Source: Flavobacterium ginsenosidimutans
GTDB lineage: Bacteria; Bacteroidota; Bacteroidia; Flavobacteriales; Flavobacteriaceae
Reading direction: 5' to 3'
NCBI RefSeq assembly: GCF_003254625.1
Contig: NZ_QJRJ01000066.1
Span: 1-64,000, forward strand
DNA: 64,000 bases
Under the pieces are notes generated by a model. The model saw nothing but the letters and a program-made list of their open reading frames with translations. It was not told the origin of the DNA and did not search any database. Numbering within the stretch: the first letter of the stretch is position 1; every line of letters starts with the position of its first letter. A program made the translations under genes and the position numbers. Below, one piece after another: positions 26,327 to 36,010 of the stretch.

Positions 26327-27733
26327 TTATTTAAGTCCGTTTACTGAGACATTAACCGTTCCATTTATTTTGATGAAAGCTATAATTGCCTGATTGGTTA
26401 ACTGTATTTTATCAAACTGAATATCCTCCATTTTTCCGTTTACAAATACACCAGGCATTGGAGAATAATTCTTTAAATAACCTGCCATGCTTTTCTTTCC
26501 TTCTTCCAAATTTGGTTGGATTGAATAGCGACAGCTTTCTTCCATTTTTCTCAGAATATATCCTTGTGCGAGCCAGTTTGCAGTTCTCATTAATTTACTT
26601 TTGGTATCTAGAACATAATCCAGTTTGTCGAAATAAATCTCTTTTGTTTGCGGATTGTACTGCGGAAAACCATTTAAATAAAGTGTGCCGTTTATAGATC
26701 CTAAAACGTCTAATGCAATAACCATTTTTCCGTCTTTATGCCAGATTGAAACATTTTTTACTGTGACTTTTTTGCTTCCTGAACCAAATTCCTGACCAGC
26801 AAAATTCTTGGTCATAATCTTTGATGCATCTATATAACTTGAAATTGCAGCAATATTAGCAGAAATCTGATTTGGAATTTTAGCAACAGGTTTCAAAACG
26901 ATTTTGCTGGCACTATATTTTGATTCAGGTTGTTTTCCAACAATAGTTTCCATGTTGCATTTCATTCCCATATCTAGCAGAAATGAATCGTTTTTAAGTT
27001 TGGCATTTGTTGAATAAATTTCAATAGGAACAATTCTCAGCCAGCTTTCATAAGTATCACTCATTTGAAAAGGTGTACAGATTTTTTCAACTGCTTGAAG
27101 AACATTTGGTTTAAAATCCATTGATTTTTCAATTGCTTCGTCTATTTTCTTTTCAAGTTTACTTTTAAAAATAGAAATCGCTGGATTTATTAAATAGGTT
27201 ATAGGCATATTTTTACCAAAGATAGACATGGTTGGGCTTTCGTTCCAATCGAGAGATTTAAATTCGGTTTTAGTGGTTAACTTCCAGTTGCTAAGAACTG
27301 CTTCGCTAGACAATGTTATAATTCCGTTTAAATTAAATTCTCTTACGTCATATAATTCTACACCTAGTTTTTTGGTTCCAATTCGATATTTGATATTCGC
27401 TTTAAGCGGTAGAATAGTTTTTATTCTTTTATCAGGATTGGATGGATCATTTTGAATTTTAATTGGAGCTTGTTTCCAGATTTTCATTTCAATATCATCA
27501 TCTTCGATATTATTATCTTCATAAATTAATCCGTTTAGAAGCGAATTTGTCTGATTTTCAATATCGCTTAATTTTATCGTTATCGGAAGATTAATAAAGG
27601 AAGGATTGCTGTCGTAAACTAACGGACTAGCATCGTCAGGTTCAGGTTTTAATGTTTCTAATTTTTGAGTTGAAGAACAGCTTGTTAATACGGCAAGCAC
27701 CGAAAACATTGAAATAACAGAAGTAAGCTTCAT
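26327..27733 (-). CDS. DUF4403 family lipoprotein
   Basis: 468 residues with a lipoprotein signal peptide; lipobox Cys at residue 19 ('LAVLTSCSS'). The DUF4403 pattern 'INLPITIKLSDIENQTNSLL' near the N-terminus and 'SFLLDMGMKCNMETIVG' in the middle are recognisable. The family is widespread in Bacteroidota, probably membrane-attached, of unknown function. It is monocistronic, convergent with the SCO operon and divergent from the ABC export operon. A weak -7-like box (TAATTTTA) lies about 35 nt upstream. Confidence 0.88.
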   Translation of the reverse strand: MKLTSVISMFSVLAVLTSCSSTQKLETLKPEPDDASPLVYDSNPSFINLPITIKLSDIENQTNSLLNGLIYEDNNIEDDDIEMKIWKQAPIKIQNDPSNPDKRIKTILPLKANIKYRIGTKKLGVELYDVREFNLNGIITLSSEAVLSNWKLTTKTEFKSLDWNESPTMSIFGKNMPITYLINPAISIFKSKLEKKIDEAIEKSMDFKPNVLQAVEKICTPFQMSDTYESWLRIVPIEIYSTNAKLKNDSFLLDMGMKCNMETIVGKQPESKYSASKIVLKPVAKIPNQISANIAAISSYIDASKIMTKNFAGQEFGSGSKKVTVKNVSIWHKDGKMVIALDVLGSINGTLYLNGFPQYNPQTKEIYFDKLDYVLDTKSKLMRTANWLAQGYILRKMEESCRYSIQPNLEEGKKSMAGYLKNYSPMPGVFVNGKMEDIQFDKIQLTNQAIIAFIKINGTVNVSVNGLK

Positions 27734-27910
27734 TTAGTATGAATTTTTAAGACAAGGTAAAATTACGAAAACAATCATATTTTCTTAAAAAAGTGTAACA
27801 ATTATAATTAATGTCAGTCTAATACTAAATAGGTAACAGAATTATTAACTTTTTATTATCATAATTTACTTAATAAAAATGTTATTATTGTCTAAAAATT
27901 TAACAATACC

Positions 27911-28612
27911 ATGATCGAAATTAAAGATTTACACAAATCCTATAAAATGGGAAGTTCGGAATTACACGTATTGAAAGGGATTAATTTTAATATTGAAGAA
28001 GGAGAATTAGTTGCGATCATGGGATCATCTGGTTCTGGAAAATCTACTCTTCTTAATATTTTAGGAATTTTGGATGAAGCTGATTCTGGAAGTTACATTT
28101 TAGATAAAACCCCAATCAAAAAATTAAACGAAACGATTGCTTCAAAATATCGCAATAAATTTTTAGGTTTCGTTTTTCAGTCTTTTAACCTAATAAATTA
28201 TAAAACAGCATTAGACAATGTTGCAATGCCGTTGTATTACCAAGGGATTAAAAGAAAAGAACGTTACGAAATCGCGATGAGATATTTGGAGAAAGTAGGC
28301 TTAGGATCTCATTCCCATCACTTGCCTAATGAGCTTTCTGGAGGTCAGAAACAACGTGTCGCGATTGCAAGAGCATTAGCTTCAAATCCGAAAGTTTTAC
28401 TAGCCGATGAACCGACTGGAGCGCTTGATACTAAAACTTCTTATGAAGTAATGGAGCTTATTCAAGGAATTAACGACGAAGGGAAAACAATTTTGATTGT
28501 TACACACGAACCTGATATTGCTGCAATGTGCAAAAGAAACGTAGTCCTGAAAGATGGATTAATTATCGATGATAAAAAAGTAGAACAAGTTAGAGCTTCG
28601 TCTTATGTTTAA
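27911..28612 (+). CDS. ABC transporter ATP-binding protein (MacB/LolD type)
   Basis: 233 residues, single nucleotide-binding domain. Walker A 'GSSGSGKST' at 38-46, signature 'LSGGQKQR' near 142, Walker B 'VLLADEPTGALD', and the switch His in 'IVTHEPDI'. This is the MacB/LolD/FtsE subfamily, which powers mechanotransmission rather than classical import. The last 8 bases overlap the next gene. It opens a six-gene export operon (27911-35039) with two permeases, two membrane-fusion proteins and a TolC. Confidence 0.95.
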   Translation: MIEIKDLHKSYKMGSSELHVLKGINFNIEEGELVAIMGSSGSGKSTLLNILGILDEADSGSYILDKTPIKKLNETIASKYRNKFLGFVFQSFNLINYKTALDNVAMPLYYQGIKRKERYEIAMRYLEKVGLGSHSHHLPNELSGGQKQRVAIARALASNPKVLLADEPTGALDTKTSYEVMELIQGINDEGKTILIVTHEPDIAAMCKRNVVLKDGLIIDDKKVEQVRASSYV

Positions 28613-29849
28613 TATTGAACGCTGGCAGGAAATATTTGAAGCCATTTCTAAGAACCGATTAAGAACATTCTTAACGGGGGTTTCTGTGGCTTCGGGAATT
28701 TTTATTTTGGTGATTCTGCTTGGTGCAGGAAGAGGGCTTCAAAACGGAATTGAAAAACAATTCGAACGTGATGCTGCAGGAATTATAGAAGTTTGGTCGG
28801 GTACGACAACTAAAGAATACAAAGGATTAAACCCAGGCAGACAAGTTCAGTTTCGTAATAGTGATTACAATCAATCTGTTCAAAAATTTGAAGATAAATT
28901 AGATTTGAGAGCCTCAACAAACAATTATTGGGGACAACCTTTTGCTTACGGAAAAGAATCTGGGAATTATCAATTTAGAGGTGTTGATCCAGATTATGGC
29001 GGAATAGAAAATTTAACCATTATTCAAGGCCGATATGTAAATGCTAAAGATTTGCAAAGTAATGCAAAAGTGGCTGTTATTGGACTGAAATTGAAAACCG
29101 ATTTGCTTAAAGATAAAGAAGCAATTGGAGAAGAAATCTTAATTAACAATATTAATTTTAAAGTAATTGGAGTTTTTACTGATCCAGGAGGAGAAAGAGA
29201 AGAAACTCGTGCGTATTTACCATTGACTACCGTTCAAAAAACGTTTGGTGGAGGTGATAAAATCAGCAATTTGTTTTTTACGCTTAAAAAGACAAGTAAT
29301 TATGATGAAGCATTAGCACAGTCTGAAAAATTTACACAAGATTTAAAAGATCTGCTGAAAAGTAAAAACATGGTTGCTCCAGAAGATGACAGCGGTGTTG
29401 GTGTTTATAATTCGGTAAAAGATGCCAAACAGTTTTATGATCTTAATTTATATATCAGACTTTTCTTTTGGTGGGTCGGTATTTGTACGATCATCGCAGG
29501 TGTAGTTGGGGTAAGTAATATCATGCTTATCATTGTGAAGGAAAGAACAAAAGAAATTGGAATTAGAAAAGCACTTGGAGCATCTCCATTTTCAATTATC
29601 TCAATGATTCTTCATGAATCAATATTTATTACCACAATTGCTGGTTTTATTGGTTTGTTAGGAAGTTTGCTTTTATTAGAATTTGTTGGGCCAATGGTTC
29701 AAAGTGAATTCTTTAGAAATCCAGAAGTAGATTTTGGTGTAGCTTTGACTACCTTGATTTTACTTGTATTTGCAGGTGCAATGGCTGGTTTTTTTCCAGC
29801 TTACCGAGCAGCCAAAATTAAACCTATTGTAGCACTTAGAGACGAATAA
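28605..29849 (+). CDS. MacB-like ABC transporter permease 1
   Basis: 414 residues. One membrane helix near 20-40, a large periplasmic MacB_PCD domain (about 45-270), then three helices in the FtsX domain (about 285-400) with 'IMLIIVKERTKEIGIRKALGAS' divided by the usual KExGIRKAxGA motif. No fused ATPase, so it works with the ATP-binding protein that overlaps its start by 8 bp. Paralogous to the next gene; together they probably form a heterodimeric MacB-type pump. Confidence 0.95.
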   Translation: MFNIERWQEIFEAISKNRLRTFLTGVSVASGIFILVILLGAGRGLQNGIEKQFERDAAGIIEVWSGTTTKEYKGLNPGRQVQFRNSDYNQSVQKFEDKLDLRASTNNYWGQPFAYGKESGNYQFRGVDPDYGGIENLTIIQGRYVNAKDLQSNAKVAVIGLKLKTDLLKDKEAIGEEILINNINFKVIGVFTDPGGEREETRAYLPLTTVQKTFGGGDKISNLFFTLKKTSNYDEALAQSEKFTQDLKDLLKSKNMVAPEDDSGVGVYNSVKDAKQFYDLNLYIRLFFWWVGICTIIAGVVGVSNIMLIIVKERTKEIGIRKALGASPFSIISMILHESIFITTIAGFIGLLGSLLLLEFVGPMVQSEFFRNPEVDFGVALTTLILLVFAGAMAGFFPAYRAAKIKPIVALRDE

Positions 29850-29851
29850 TT

Positions 29852-31117
29852 ATGTTTAGTAAAGATAATTGGGACGAAATTTTACAGGCATTAACTGCCA
29901 ATGTTTTCAGAACGGTTCTAACTGCTTTTGGAGTATTTTGGGGTATATTTATTTTGGTAATATTGCTAGCAGCTGGTAACGGTTTAGAAAATGGAGTTAA
30001 AAAAGGATTTGACGGAATAGCAACCAATACTATGTTTATGTGGAGTCAGACTACTTCTAAAGCATATAAAGGTTTGCCAAAAACACGCCGTTATGATTTT
30101 AGAAATAGTGATGTTGCCGCATTGAAACAAGCTATACCAGATTTATTATACGTTTCACCAAGAAATCAGCTTGGAGATTTTAATGGAACAAATAATGTGG
30201 TAAGAGGAACTAAAACTTCTGCATTTACAATTTATGGAGATTATCCTGAATTGATTAAGCAGCAGCCGATGGATATCATTAAAGGCCGTTTTGTAAATCA
30301 GCAGGATATTAATGAGCGACGTAAAGTAGCCGTAATTGGAAAAGGGGTTATCAGTGAATTGTATGGCAAAGAAGAAGAATGCGTTGGAACTTACATCAAA
30401 ATCAATGGTATAAATTTCATGGTTGTTGGAGTTTACTCTTCTAAACAGCAAGGAGGAAATGCAGAACAAGAACAAAAGAATATTTTTATTCCGTTTACAA
30501 CATTTCAGCAGGCTTTTAATTATGGAGATAAAGTAGGGTGGATGGCACTTACAGCAAAAGACGAATCGTCGATTACAGATCTGAAACCAAAAATATTAGA
30601 ATTAATTAAAGCTTTGCATTCAGTTAATCCTACAGATGATCGTGCAGTTGGAAATTTCGATTTGTATGAGCAGTTCAATAAAGTGCAAAGTCTTTTTAAT
30701 ATTTTAAAAGTGATTGCATACTTTGTAGGAACTTTAGTTTTGATATCGGGAGTAATTGGAATTTCTAATATCATGCTGATTGTAGTTAAAGAACGTACAA
30801 AAGAAATAGGTATTAGAAGAGCTTTAGGAGCAACACCTGGAGCAATTAGAGGTCAAATATTATCAGAATCTATATTTTTAACGATCATTTCTGGAATGCT
30901 TGGAATTGCCGTTGCAACAGGAATCATAGCACTTTTAAATATGGCGTTAGATTCGATGCCACCTGGCGGAAATACAATGTTTGCCAACCCTAGTGTAGAT
31001 TTGGGAGTAGTATTTGTAGCATTGTTAATATTAGTAGGATCGGGATTATTGGCAGGATTTATTCCGGCGCAAACCGCTATTAGTGTTAAGCCAGTAGATG
31101 CATTAAGAACAGAATAA
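29852..31117 (+). CDS. MacB-like ABC transporter permease 2
   Basis: 421 residues with the same layout as permease 1: N-terminal helix (about 20-42), MacB_PCD domain, and FtsX domain with 'VKERTKEIGIRRALGATPGA'. It starts 2 bp after permease 1. The two differ mostly in the periplasmic domain, consistent with duplication and heterodimer formation. Substrate unknown; MacB pumps move peptides, siderophores, macrolides or lipoprotein-like cargo. Confidence 0.95.
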   Translation: MFSKDNWDEILQALTANVFRTVLTAFGVFWGIFILVILLAAGNGLENGVKKGFDGIATNTMFMWSQTTSKAYKGLPKTRRYDFRNSDVAALKQAIPDLLYVSPRNQLGDFNGTNNVVRGTKTSAFTIYGDYPELIKQQPMDIIKGRFVNQQDINERRKVAVIGKGVISELYGKEEECVGTYIKINGINFMVVGVYSSKQQGGNAEQEQKNIFIPFTTFQQAFNYGDKVGWMALTAKDESSITDLKPKILELIKALHSVNPTDDRAVGNFDLYEQFNKVQSLFNILKVIAYFVGTLVLISGVIGISNIMLIVVKERTKEIGIRRALGATPGAIRGQILSESIFLTIISGMLGIAVATGIIALLNMALDSMPPGGNTMFANPSVDLGVVFVALLILVGSGLLAGFIPAQTAISVKPVDALRTE

Positions 31118-31155
31118 AATTATCAATCAAAATAAATCGATTAAACCAAGAACAA

Positions 31156-32271
31156 ATGAAAAAAGGAGTAACCGTAACCATTTTAATATTCATTGCAATT
31201 GTTTTCTTTGGCGCACTTTATTATTTGTATGCTAAGAATCAAGAATCGCCGATTGTATTTAAAACGGAAAAAGCAGAGATTAAAACTATAGTAAAAAATA
31301 CTATTGCGACAGGAAATATTCAACCTGATGAAGAGGTCTTAATTAAACCAAATATTTCAGGTATTATTGAAGAAGTGTACATTAAAGCCGGTGAAAAAAT
31401 CAAAGCTGGCGATATGATTGCAAAAATTAGAGTTGTAGCCAATGTTTCGAACGTGAGTAGTACGCAAAATCAGGTTCAAACAGCTAAAATTGCTTTGGAT
31501 AATCAGGAAAGACTTTATAAAAGACAAAAAACATTATTCGAAAAAGATGTAATTTCAGCAAACGATTTTGATGCTGCACAAGTAGCTTACAATCAGGCGA
31601 AACAAACTTATTTGGCGGCAAAACAAAGTTTGGATATTGTTAAAACAGGAACAACTTCTTCTTTAGGAAGTTATGCCAATACCTTAATCCGTTCTACGGT
31701 AAACGGAATGGTGTTAGACGTTCCAGTAAAAGTTGGAAATCAGGTTATTGAAAGTAATAACTTTAACGAAGGAACTACAATTGCAAGTGTTGCCGATGTC
31801 GGAAGAATGATTTTTATTGGAAAAATTGACGAATCTGAAGTAGGAAAAATTAAAGAAAAAATGCCAATTGAAATTACAATTGGTGCAATCGAAAATAAAA
31901 AGTTTGAAGCTGTTTTAAATTATATTGCTCCAAAAGGAGTTACAGAAAATGGAGCTATCCAGTTTGAAATTAAAGGGCATATGATCAATAGAGATGATAC
32001 TTTTATTAGAGCTGGTTTAAGCGCAAATGCTTCAATTATTTTAGAAAAAGCAGATAAAGTTCTGGCAATTAAAGAATCTTTGGTTCAATTTGACAAAAAA
32101 ACACAAAAGCCTTATGTTGAGATTGAAACTGCTCCGCAGAAATTTCAAAGAAGAGATTTAGTTTTAGGAGTAAGTGACGGAATCTACGTTCAAGTTAAAA
32201 GCGGTCTAAAAGACACAGATAAAATCAAAATCTGGAATCAGGGTTTGATTACTGAAGGAGAAAAAAAATAA
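31156..32271 (+). CDS. Membrane-fusion (HlyD/MacA-like) periplasmic adaptor 1
   Basis: 371 residues with an N-terminal membrane anchor (about 7-26). Lipoyl-like halves at about 60-95 and 185-215, a short helical hairpin between them (about 100-170, 'NQERLYKRQKTLFEKDVIS'), and a beta-barrel domain. MacA-like adaptors join an inner-membrane pump to TolC. It lies 38 bp after permease 2. A second adaptor occurs after TolC, which is unusual. Confidence 0.93.
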   Translation: MKKGVTVTILIFIAIVFFGALYYLYAKNQESPIVFKTEKAEIKTIVKNTIATGNIQPDEEVLIKPNISGIIEEVYIKAGEKIKAGDMIAKIRVVANVSNVSSTQNQVQTAKIALDNQERLYKRQKTLFEKDVISANDFDAAQVAYNQAKQTYLAAKQSLDIVKTGTTSSLGSYANTLIRSTVNGMVLDVPVKVGNQVIESNNFNEGTTIASVADVGRMIFIGKIDESEVGKIKEKMPIEITIGAIENKKFEAVLNYIAPKGVTENGAIQFEIKGHMINRDDTFIRAGLSANASIILEKADKVLAIKESLVQFDKKTQKPYVEIETAPQKFQRRDLVLGVSDGIYVQVKSGLKDTDKIKIWNQGLITEGEKK

Positions 32272-32357
32272 TTTAATTTGAAGGTTTAGGGATCTTTTTG
32301 GTTTTAAAAAATGTTAAATTCGCGTAGTTCAGTTTACTGCGCTTTCATCGAAGATAT

Positions 32358-33740
32358 ATGAAAATAAATAAATATAATAGTCTGGTTATTGCAATGTTAT
32401 TCAGTTTCGGATTAACTGGACAGGCGCAATCAAAGAAATGGACTCTGGAAGAGTGTGTTAGATACGCACTTGAAAATAATATCACAGTAAAACTATCTGA
32501 ATTAGATGTTAAAAATGCTGAGATCGATAAAAGAGGAGCTTTAGGCAATTATCTTCCATCTGTAAACGGAAGTGCCTCTCACTCTTGGAACATTGGTTTG
32601 AACCAGGATGTTACGACAGGTATTTTACGTAATCAAACTACACAATATTCTTCTGTTGGTTTAAATGCAGGAGTTGATATCTACAAAGGTCTGCAGAATC
32701 AAAACACTATGAGAAAGGCAAAATTAAGTATCATTGCTTCGCATTATCAGCTGTTAAAAATGCAAGAAGATATTTCTTTGAATGTTGCTAGTGCGTTTTT
32801 GCAGATTTTATCTAATAAAGAAGATTTAAAGGTGAAAACAGAGCAATTGGCAATTGACGAAAAACGTTTTGCGCGTTCTGAAGAAATGGTAAAAGCAGGA
32901 ACTATTCCGCGTGGAGATTTGTTCGATTTGAAAGCAACTGTTGCAACAGACAAACAAAACATCGCTGTTTCTGAAAATAATTTATTGATTTCTAAATTAA
33001 GTTTGGCTCAGCTTTTACAATTAAAAGAATTTGCAGATTTTGATGTAGCAGATGATACGAATGTAGCCGATGAAAATAATATCCTAGCTCAGAGTCCAAT
33101 TGAAATTTACAATAAAGCTAAAGAAACAAGGACAGAGTTAAAATTAGCACAAACAAATCTTGAAATCGCTGAGAAAAATGTTGCTATAGCTAAAGGAGCT
33201 TATCAGCCAACACTTTCTGGTTTTTATGGGTTTAATACCAGAGCAAGTTATAGTGATCAAGTTAAGTTAGATGCAAGTGGTAATCCATATACTGTAGGTC
33301 CCGATCCTATTTTCCAGCAGTTTAGTGATAATAAAGGGCATAATTTTGGTTTACAGTTAAACGTTCCTATTTTTAACGGTTTTTCAGTTAAGAATAATGT
33401 TGAACGTAATAAAGTAAGTTTAGAAAAATCTAAAATAGATTTAGAGCAAAAAAGTTTAGATTTGCAACGTAACGTTTATACTGCTTTTACAGATGCAAGA
33501 GGAGCTTTAAATACTTATGAATCTGCTACAGTTACTTTAGAAGCAAGACAGCAGGCTTATAATTACGCAAAAGAAAAGTATGATGTTGGTTTAATGAATT
33601 CATTTGATTTCACACAAGCTCAAACATTATTGACTAATGCACAGTCTGATGTAATTAGAACAAAATACGATTACATGTTTAAAATCAAAATATTAGAGTT
33701 TTATTTCGGAATTCCAATCGTTCCAATTATTACAAAATAA
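32358..33740 (+). CDS. TolC family outer-membrane efflux protein
   Basis: 460 residues with a signal peptide (ending 'LTGQAQ'). Two OEP-type coiled-coil halves are visible: 'TLEECVRYALENNITVKLSELD' type sequence at the start of the first and 'KTRTELKLAQTNLEIAEKNVAIAKG' at the start of the second (both split here from longer runs). It forms the trimeric exit duct for the pump. An 86-bp gap separates it from adaptor 1 and contains a possible weak -7 box (TAAATTCG, 32315-32322), so a second promoter cannot be excluded. Confidence 0.95.
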   Translation: MKINKYNSLVIAMLFSFGLTGQAQSKKWTLEECVRYALENNITVKLSELDVKNAEIDKRGALGNYLPSVNGSASHSWNIGLNQDVTTGILRNQTTQYSSVGLNAGVDIYKGLQNQNTMRKAKLSIIASHYQLLKMQEDISLNVASAFLQILSNKEDLKVKTEQLAIDEKRFARSEEMVKAGTIPRGDLFDLKATVATDKQNIAVSENNLLISKLSLAQLLQLKEFADFDVADDTNVADENNILAQSPIEIYNKAKETRTELKLAQTNLEIAEKNVAIAKGAYQPTLSGFYGFNTRASYSDQVKLDASGNPYTVGPDPIFQQFSDNKGHNFGLQLNVPIFNGFSVKNNVERNKVSLEKSKIDLEQKSLDLQRNVYTAFTDARGALNTYESATVTLEARQQAYNYAKEKYDVGLMNSFDFTQAQTLLTNAQSDVIRTKYDYMFKIKILEFYFGIPIVPIITK

Positions 33741-33746
33741 TTTATT

Positions 33747-35039
33747 ATGCAAAAAAAAACAGTTTATTTCTTATTAGGTGGAGCAGTAGCTCTCATTGTA
33801 GCTTTAGTGATTCTTTCTAAGAAAGGAGTAATAGGAAATAAGGACGAAGGAAAAGAAGTAGAAACTGCAAAAGTTACTGCTTCAACAATTGTTGAAACAG
33901 TTTCGGCAACAGGAAAAATTCAGCCAGAGATTGAAGTTAAAATAGCTTCGATGGTTTCTGGAGAAATCATTTCATTAAATATCAAAGAAGGACAAGTTGT
34001 TAAAAAAGGCGATTTATTAGTAAAAATAAACCCTGACTTATATACTTCTGGATTAGATAGATCTGTTGCAAATTTGGCAGGAACAAAAGCAAGTCTTACT
34101 CAATCTGATGCTAGTTTTAAAGAAGCAAAAGCAAATTATGAGCGAAATAAAACTTTGTATGATAAAGGCGTAATCTCAAAATCGGATTGGGATAAAGCAG
34201 TTTCTTCTTATGAAGTTGCAAAAGCAACAAAACAAAGCGCTTATTACAATGTTCAAAGTGCTTCTGCATCTGTAACAGAAGCTCGCGATAATCTTGGACG
34301 TACAACGATTTATTCTCCAGCAGACGGAACAATTTCTGTTTTGAATGTAGAATTAGGAGAAAGAGTTCTAGGAACGCAGCAAATGGCTGGAACAGAGCTT
34401 TTGCGTGTTGCCAACCTTAACAATATGGAAGTTGAAGTTGATGTGAACGAAAATGATATTGTAAAAATTAAAATAGGAGACGAAGCAAATGTTGAAGTTG
34501 ACGCTTATTTGAAAAAGAAATTCAAAGGAGTGGTAACTAGTATTTCTAATTCTGCAAGCACAACATTAACTTCAGATCAGGTAACCAACTTTAAAGTTAA
34601 GGTTCGTATTTTAAAAGATTCTTACCAAGATTTATTAGAAGGAAAACCAAGCACCTATTCTCCTTTTAGACCAGGAATGACGGCTACGGTTGATATTATC
34701 ACAACAACAAAAACAAATGTTTTGGCAGTACCAATTAGCTCTGTTGTGGTAAAATCAGATACTACTGCGGTAAAAGATTTTACTGTTGAAGATCCTAACC
34801 AAGATAAAAAAGTTGCTCCAAAAAGCGATAAAAAATTCGAATGTGTTTTTGTGAAAGTTGGAGATAAAGCTAAAATTAGAGTCATTAAAACAGGAATTCA
34901 AGACGATACTAATATTGAAGTTATGTCTGGGTTAAAACCAGGAGATGTTGTAATTACAGGTCCGTATACAACAGTTTCTAAGGAACTTAACTCTGGAGAT
35001 AAAGTGAAAAATAAAAAAGCTGAAGAACCTAAGAAATAA
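33747..35039 (+). CDS. Membrane-fusion (RND/MacA-like) periplasmic adaptor 2
   Basis: 430 residues with an N-terminal anchor (about 7-25). Lipoyl-like halves ('VKIASMVSGEIISLNIKEGQ' and 'IYSPADGTISVLNVELGERV') surround a hairpin of about 100-175, followed by beta-barrel and membrane-proximal domains with a Lys/Asp-rich insert (about 345-370). It starts 6 bp after tolC and ends the efflux operon. It is distinct in length and sequence from adaptor 1 and may serve the same pump in another assembly or link TolC to another transporter. Confidence 0.94.
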   Translation: MQKKTVYFLLGGAVALIVALVILSKKGVIGNKDEGKEVETAKVTASTIVETVSATGKIQPEIEVKIASMVSGEIISLNIKEGQVVKKGDLLVKINPDLYTSGLDRSVANLAGTKASLTQSDASFKEAKANYERNKTLYDKGVISKSDWDKAVSSYEVAKATKQSAYYNVQSASASVTEARDNLGRTTIYSPADGTISVLNVELGERVLGTQQMAGTELLRVANLNNMEVEVDVNENDIVKIKIGDEANVEVDAYLKKKFKGVVTSISNSASTTLTSDQVTNFKVKVRILKDSYQDLLEGKPSTYSPFRPGMTATVDIITTTKTNVLAVPISSVVVKSDTTAVKDFTVEDPNQDKKVAPKSDKKFECVFVKVGDKAKIRVIKTGIQDDTNIEVMSGLKPGDVVITGPYTTVSKELNSGDKVKNKKAEEPKK

Positions 35040-35045
35040 TTCTTT

Positions 35046-35291
35046 ATGATGATTTCCTTATGCGGTAGCCCTCCAGCTGGATTTTTTCAAGCATTATTTA
35101 CGATTGGATTAGTTGTAATAGGAGCATTTATGTCGTACACGCATTATAAAGTGTATAAAAGTGAATATTACAAAGAAGAGTTTGTATATTTTTCAATTGG
35201 AAAAAAGATAATACTTTATGTGAGTTTTTTGATGGTTAATTTGTGTATTATACCATTACTGTTGTTACTTTGTCTTTTTCTTTTTTCCTGA
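35046..35291 (+). CDS. Small two-helix membrane protein
   Basis: 81 residues, ATG 6 bp after the second adaptor gene. Two predicted membrane helices (about 10-28 and 53-80) separated by a basic, Tyr-rich loop. I do not recognise the family. Its close spacing suggests co-transcription with the efflux operon, but the gene could also be a neighbour of tsaB. Confidence is limited because of size and hydrophobic composition. Confidence 0.55.
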   Translation: MMISLCGSPPAGFFQALFTIGLVVIGAFMSYTHYKVYKSEYYKEEFVYFSIGKKIILYVSFLMVNLCIIPLLLLLCLFLFS

Positions 35292-35335
35292 CATACTTTA
35301 TTTGTCAAACATTAATAATTTAAAATTAAAATATT

Positions 35336-36007
35336 TTGTCTTTTATTCTCAACATCGAAACGGCTACTAAAAATTGTTCAGTATCTGTCGCAAAAGATGG
35401 AAAAACCATTGCATGCAACGAACTTGCAGATGAAGGATATTCGCACGCAGAAAAACTTCATGTTTTTATAGAAGAAGTAATTGCAAAAGCAGGCATTTCT
35501 GTTCAGGATTTGAATGCAATTGCAGTTAGTCAGGGACCAGGATCTTATACAGGTTTAAGAATTGGTGTTTCTGCAGCAAAAGGTTTATGTTATGCTTTAA
35601 ACATTCCGTTAATTGCTGTTGATACGCTTCAAACTTTGGCATCGCAGGCAGGAGTTATTGACGGAAAAATTATACCAATGTTAGATGCGCGCCGTATGGA
35701 AGTTTACAGCGCCATTTTTAATTCAGATTTGACAGTTGAAAGAGCTATTAAAGCTGAAATTATTGACGAAAACTCATTTCAAGAATATACAGATAAGCTT
35801 TACTTTGTTGGCGATTGCGCTGATAAATGTAAAGCTGTTTTGATTAAAGACAACTTTGTGTTTTTAGAAAATGTAAAATACCCTTCGGCACAGGCGATGA
35901 GTAAAATCAGTTTTGATAAGTATCAAAAAAGCGACACTGTAGATGTCGCTTATTTTGAACCTTATTATTTAAAAGATTTTATGATTGCTCCTCCAAAGAA
36001 ACAATAA
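35336..36007 (+). CDS. tsaB: tRNA threonylcarbamoyladenosine biosynthesis protein TsaB
   Basis: 223 residues from a TTG start (MSFILNIETATKNCSVSVAKDG). The family motif 'AVSQGPGSYTGLRIGVSAAKGL' is split by the typical GPGSfTGLR core. TsaB partners with TsaD and TsaE to make t6A37 on ANN-decoding tRNAs in the cytoplasm. No ATG is available before the first conserved strand, and the TTG gives the normal N-terminus. It ends 3 bp before the convergent mscS stop. Confidence 0.95.
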   Translation: MSFILNIETATKNCSVSVAKDGKTIACNELADEGYSHAEKLHVFIEEVIAKAGISVQDLNAIAVSQGPGSYTGLRIGVSAAKGLCYALNIPLIAVDTLQTLASQAGVIDGKIIPMLDARRMEVYSAIFNSDLTVERAIKAEIIDENSFQEYTDKLYFVGDCADKCKAVLIKDNFVFLENVKYPSAQAMSKISFDKYQKSDTVDVAYFEPYYLKDFMIAPPKKQ

Positions 36008-36010
36008 ATG

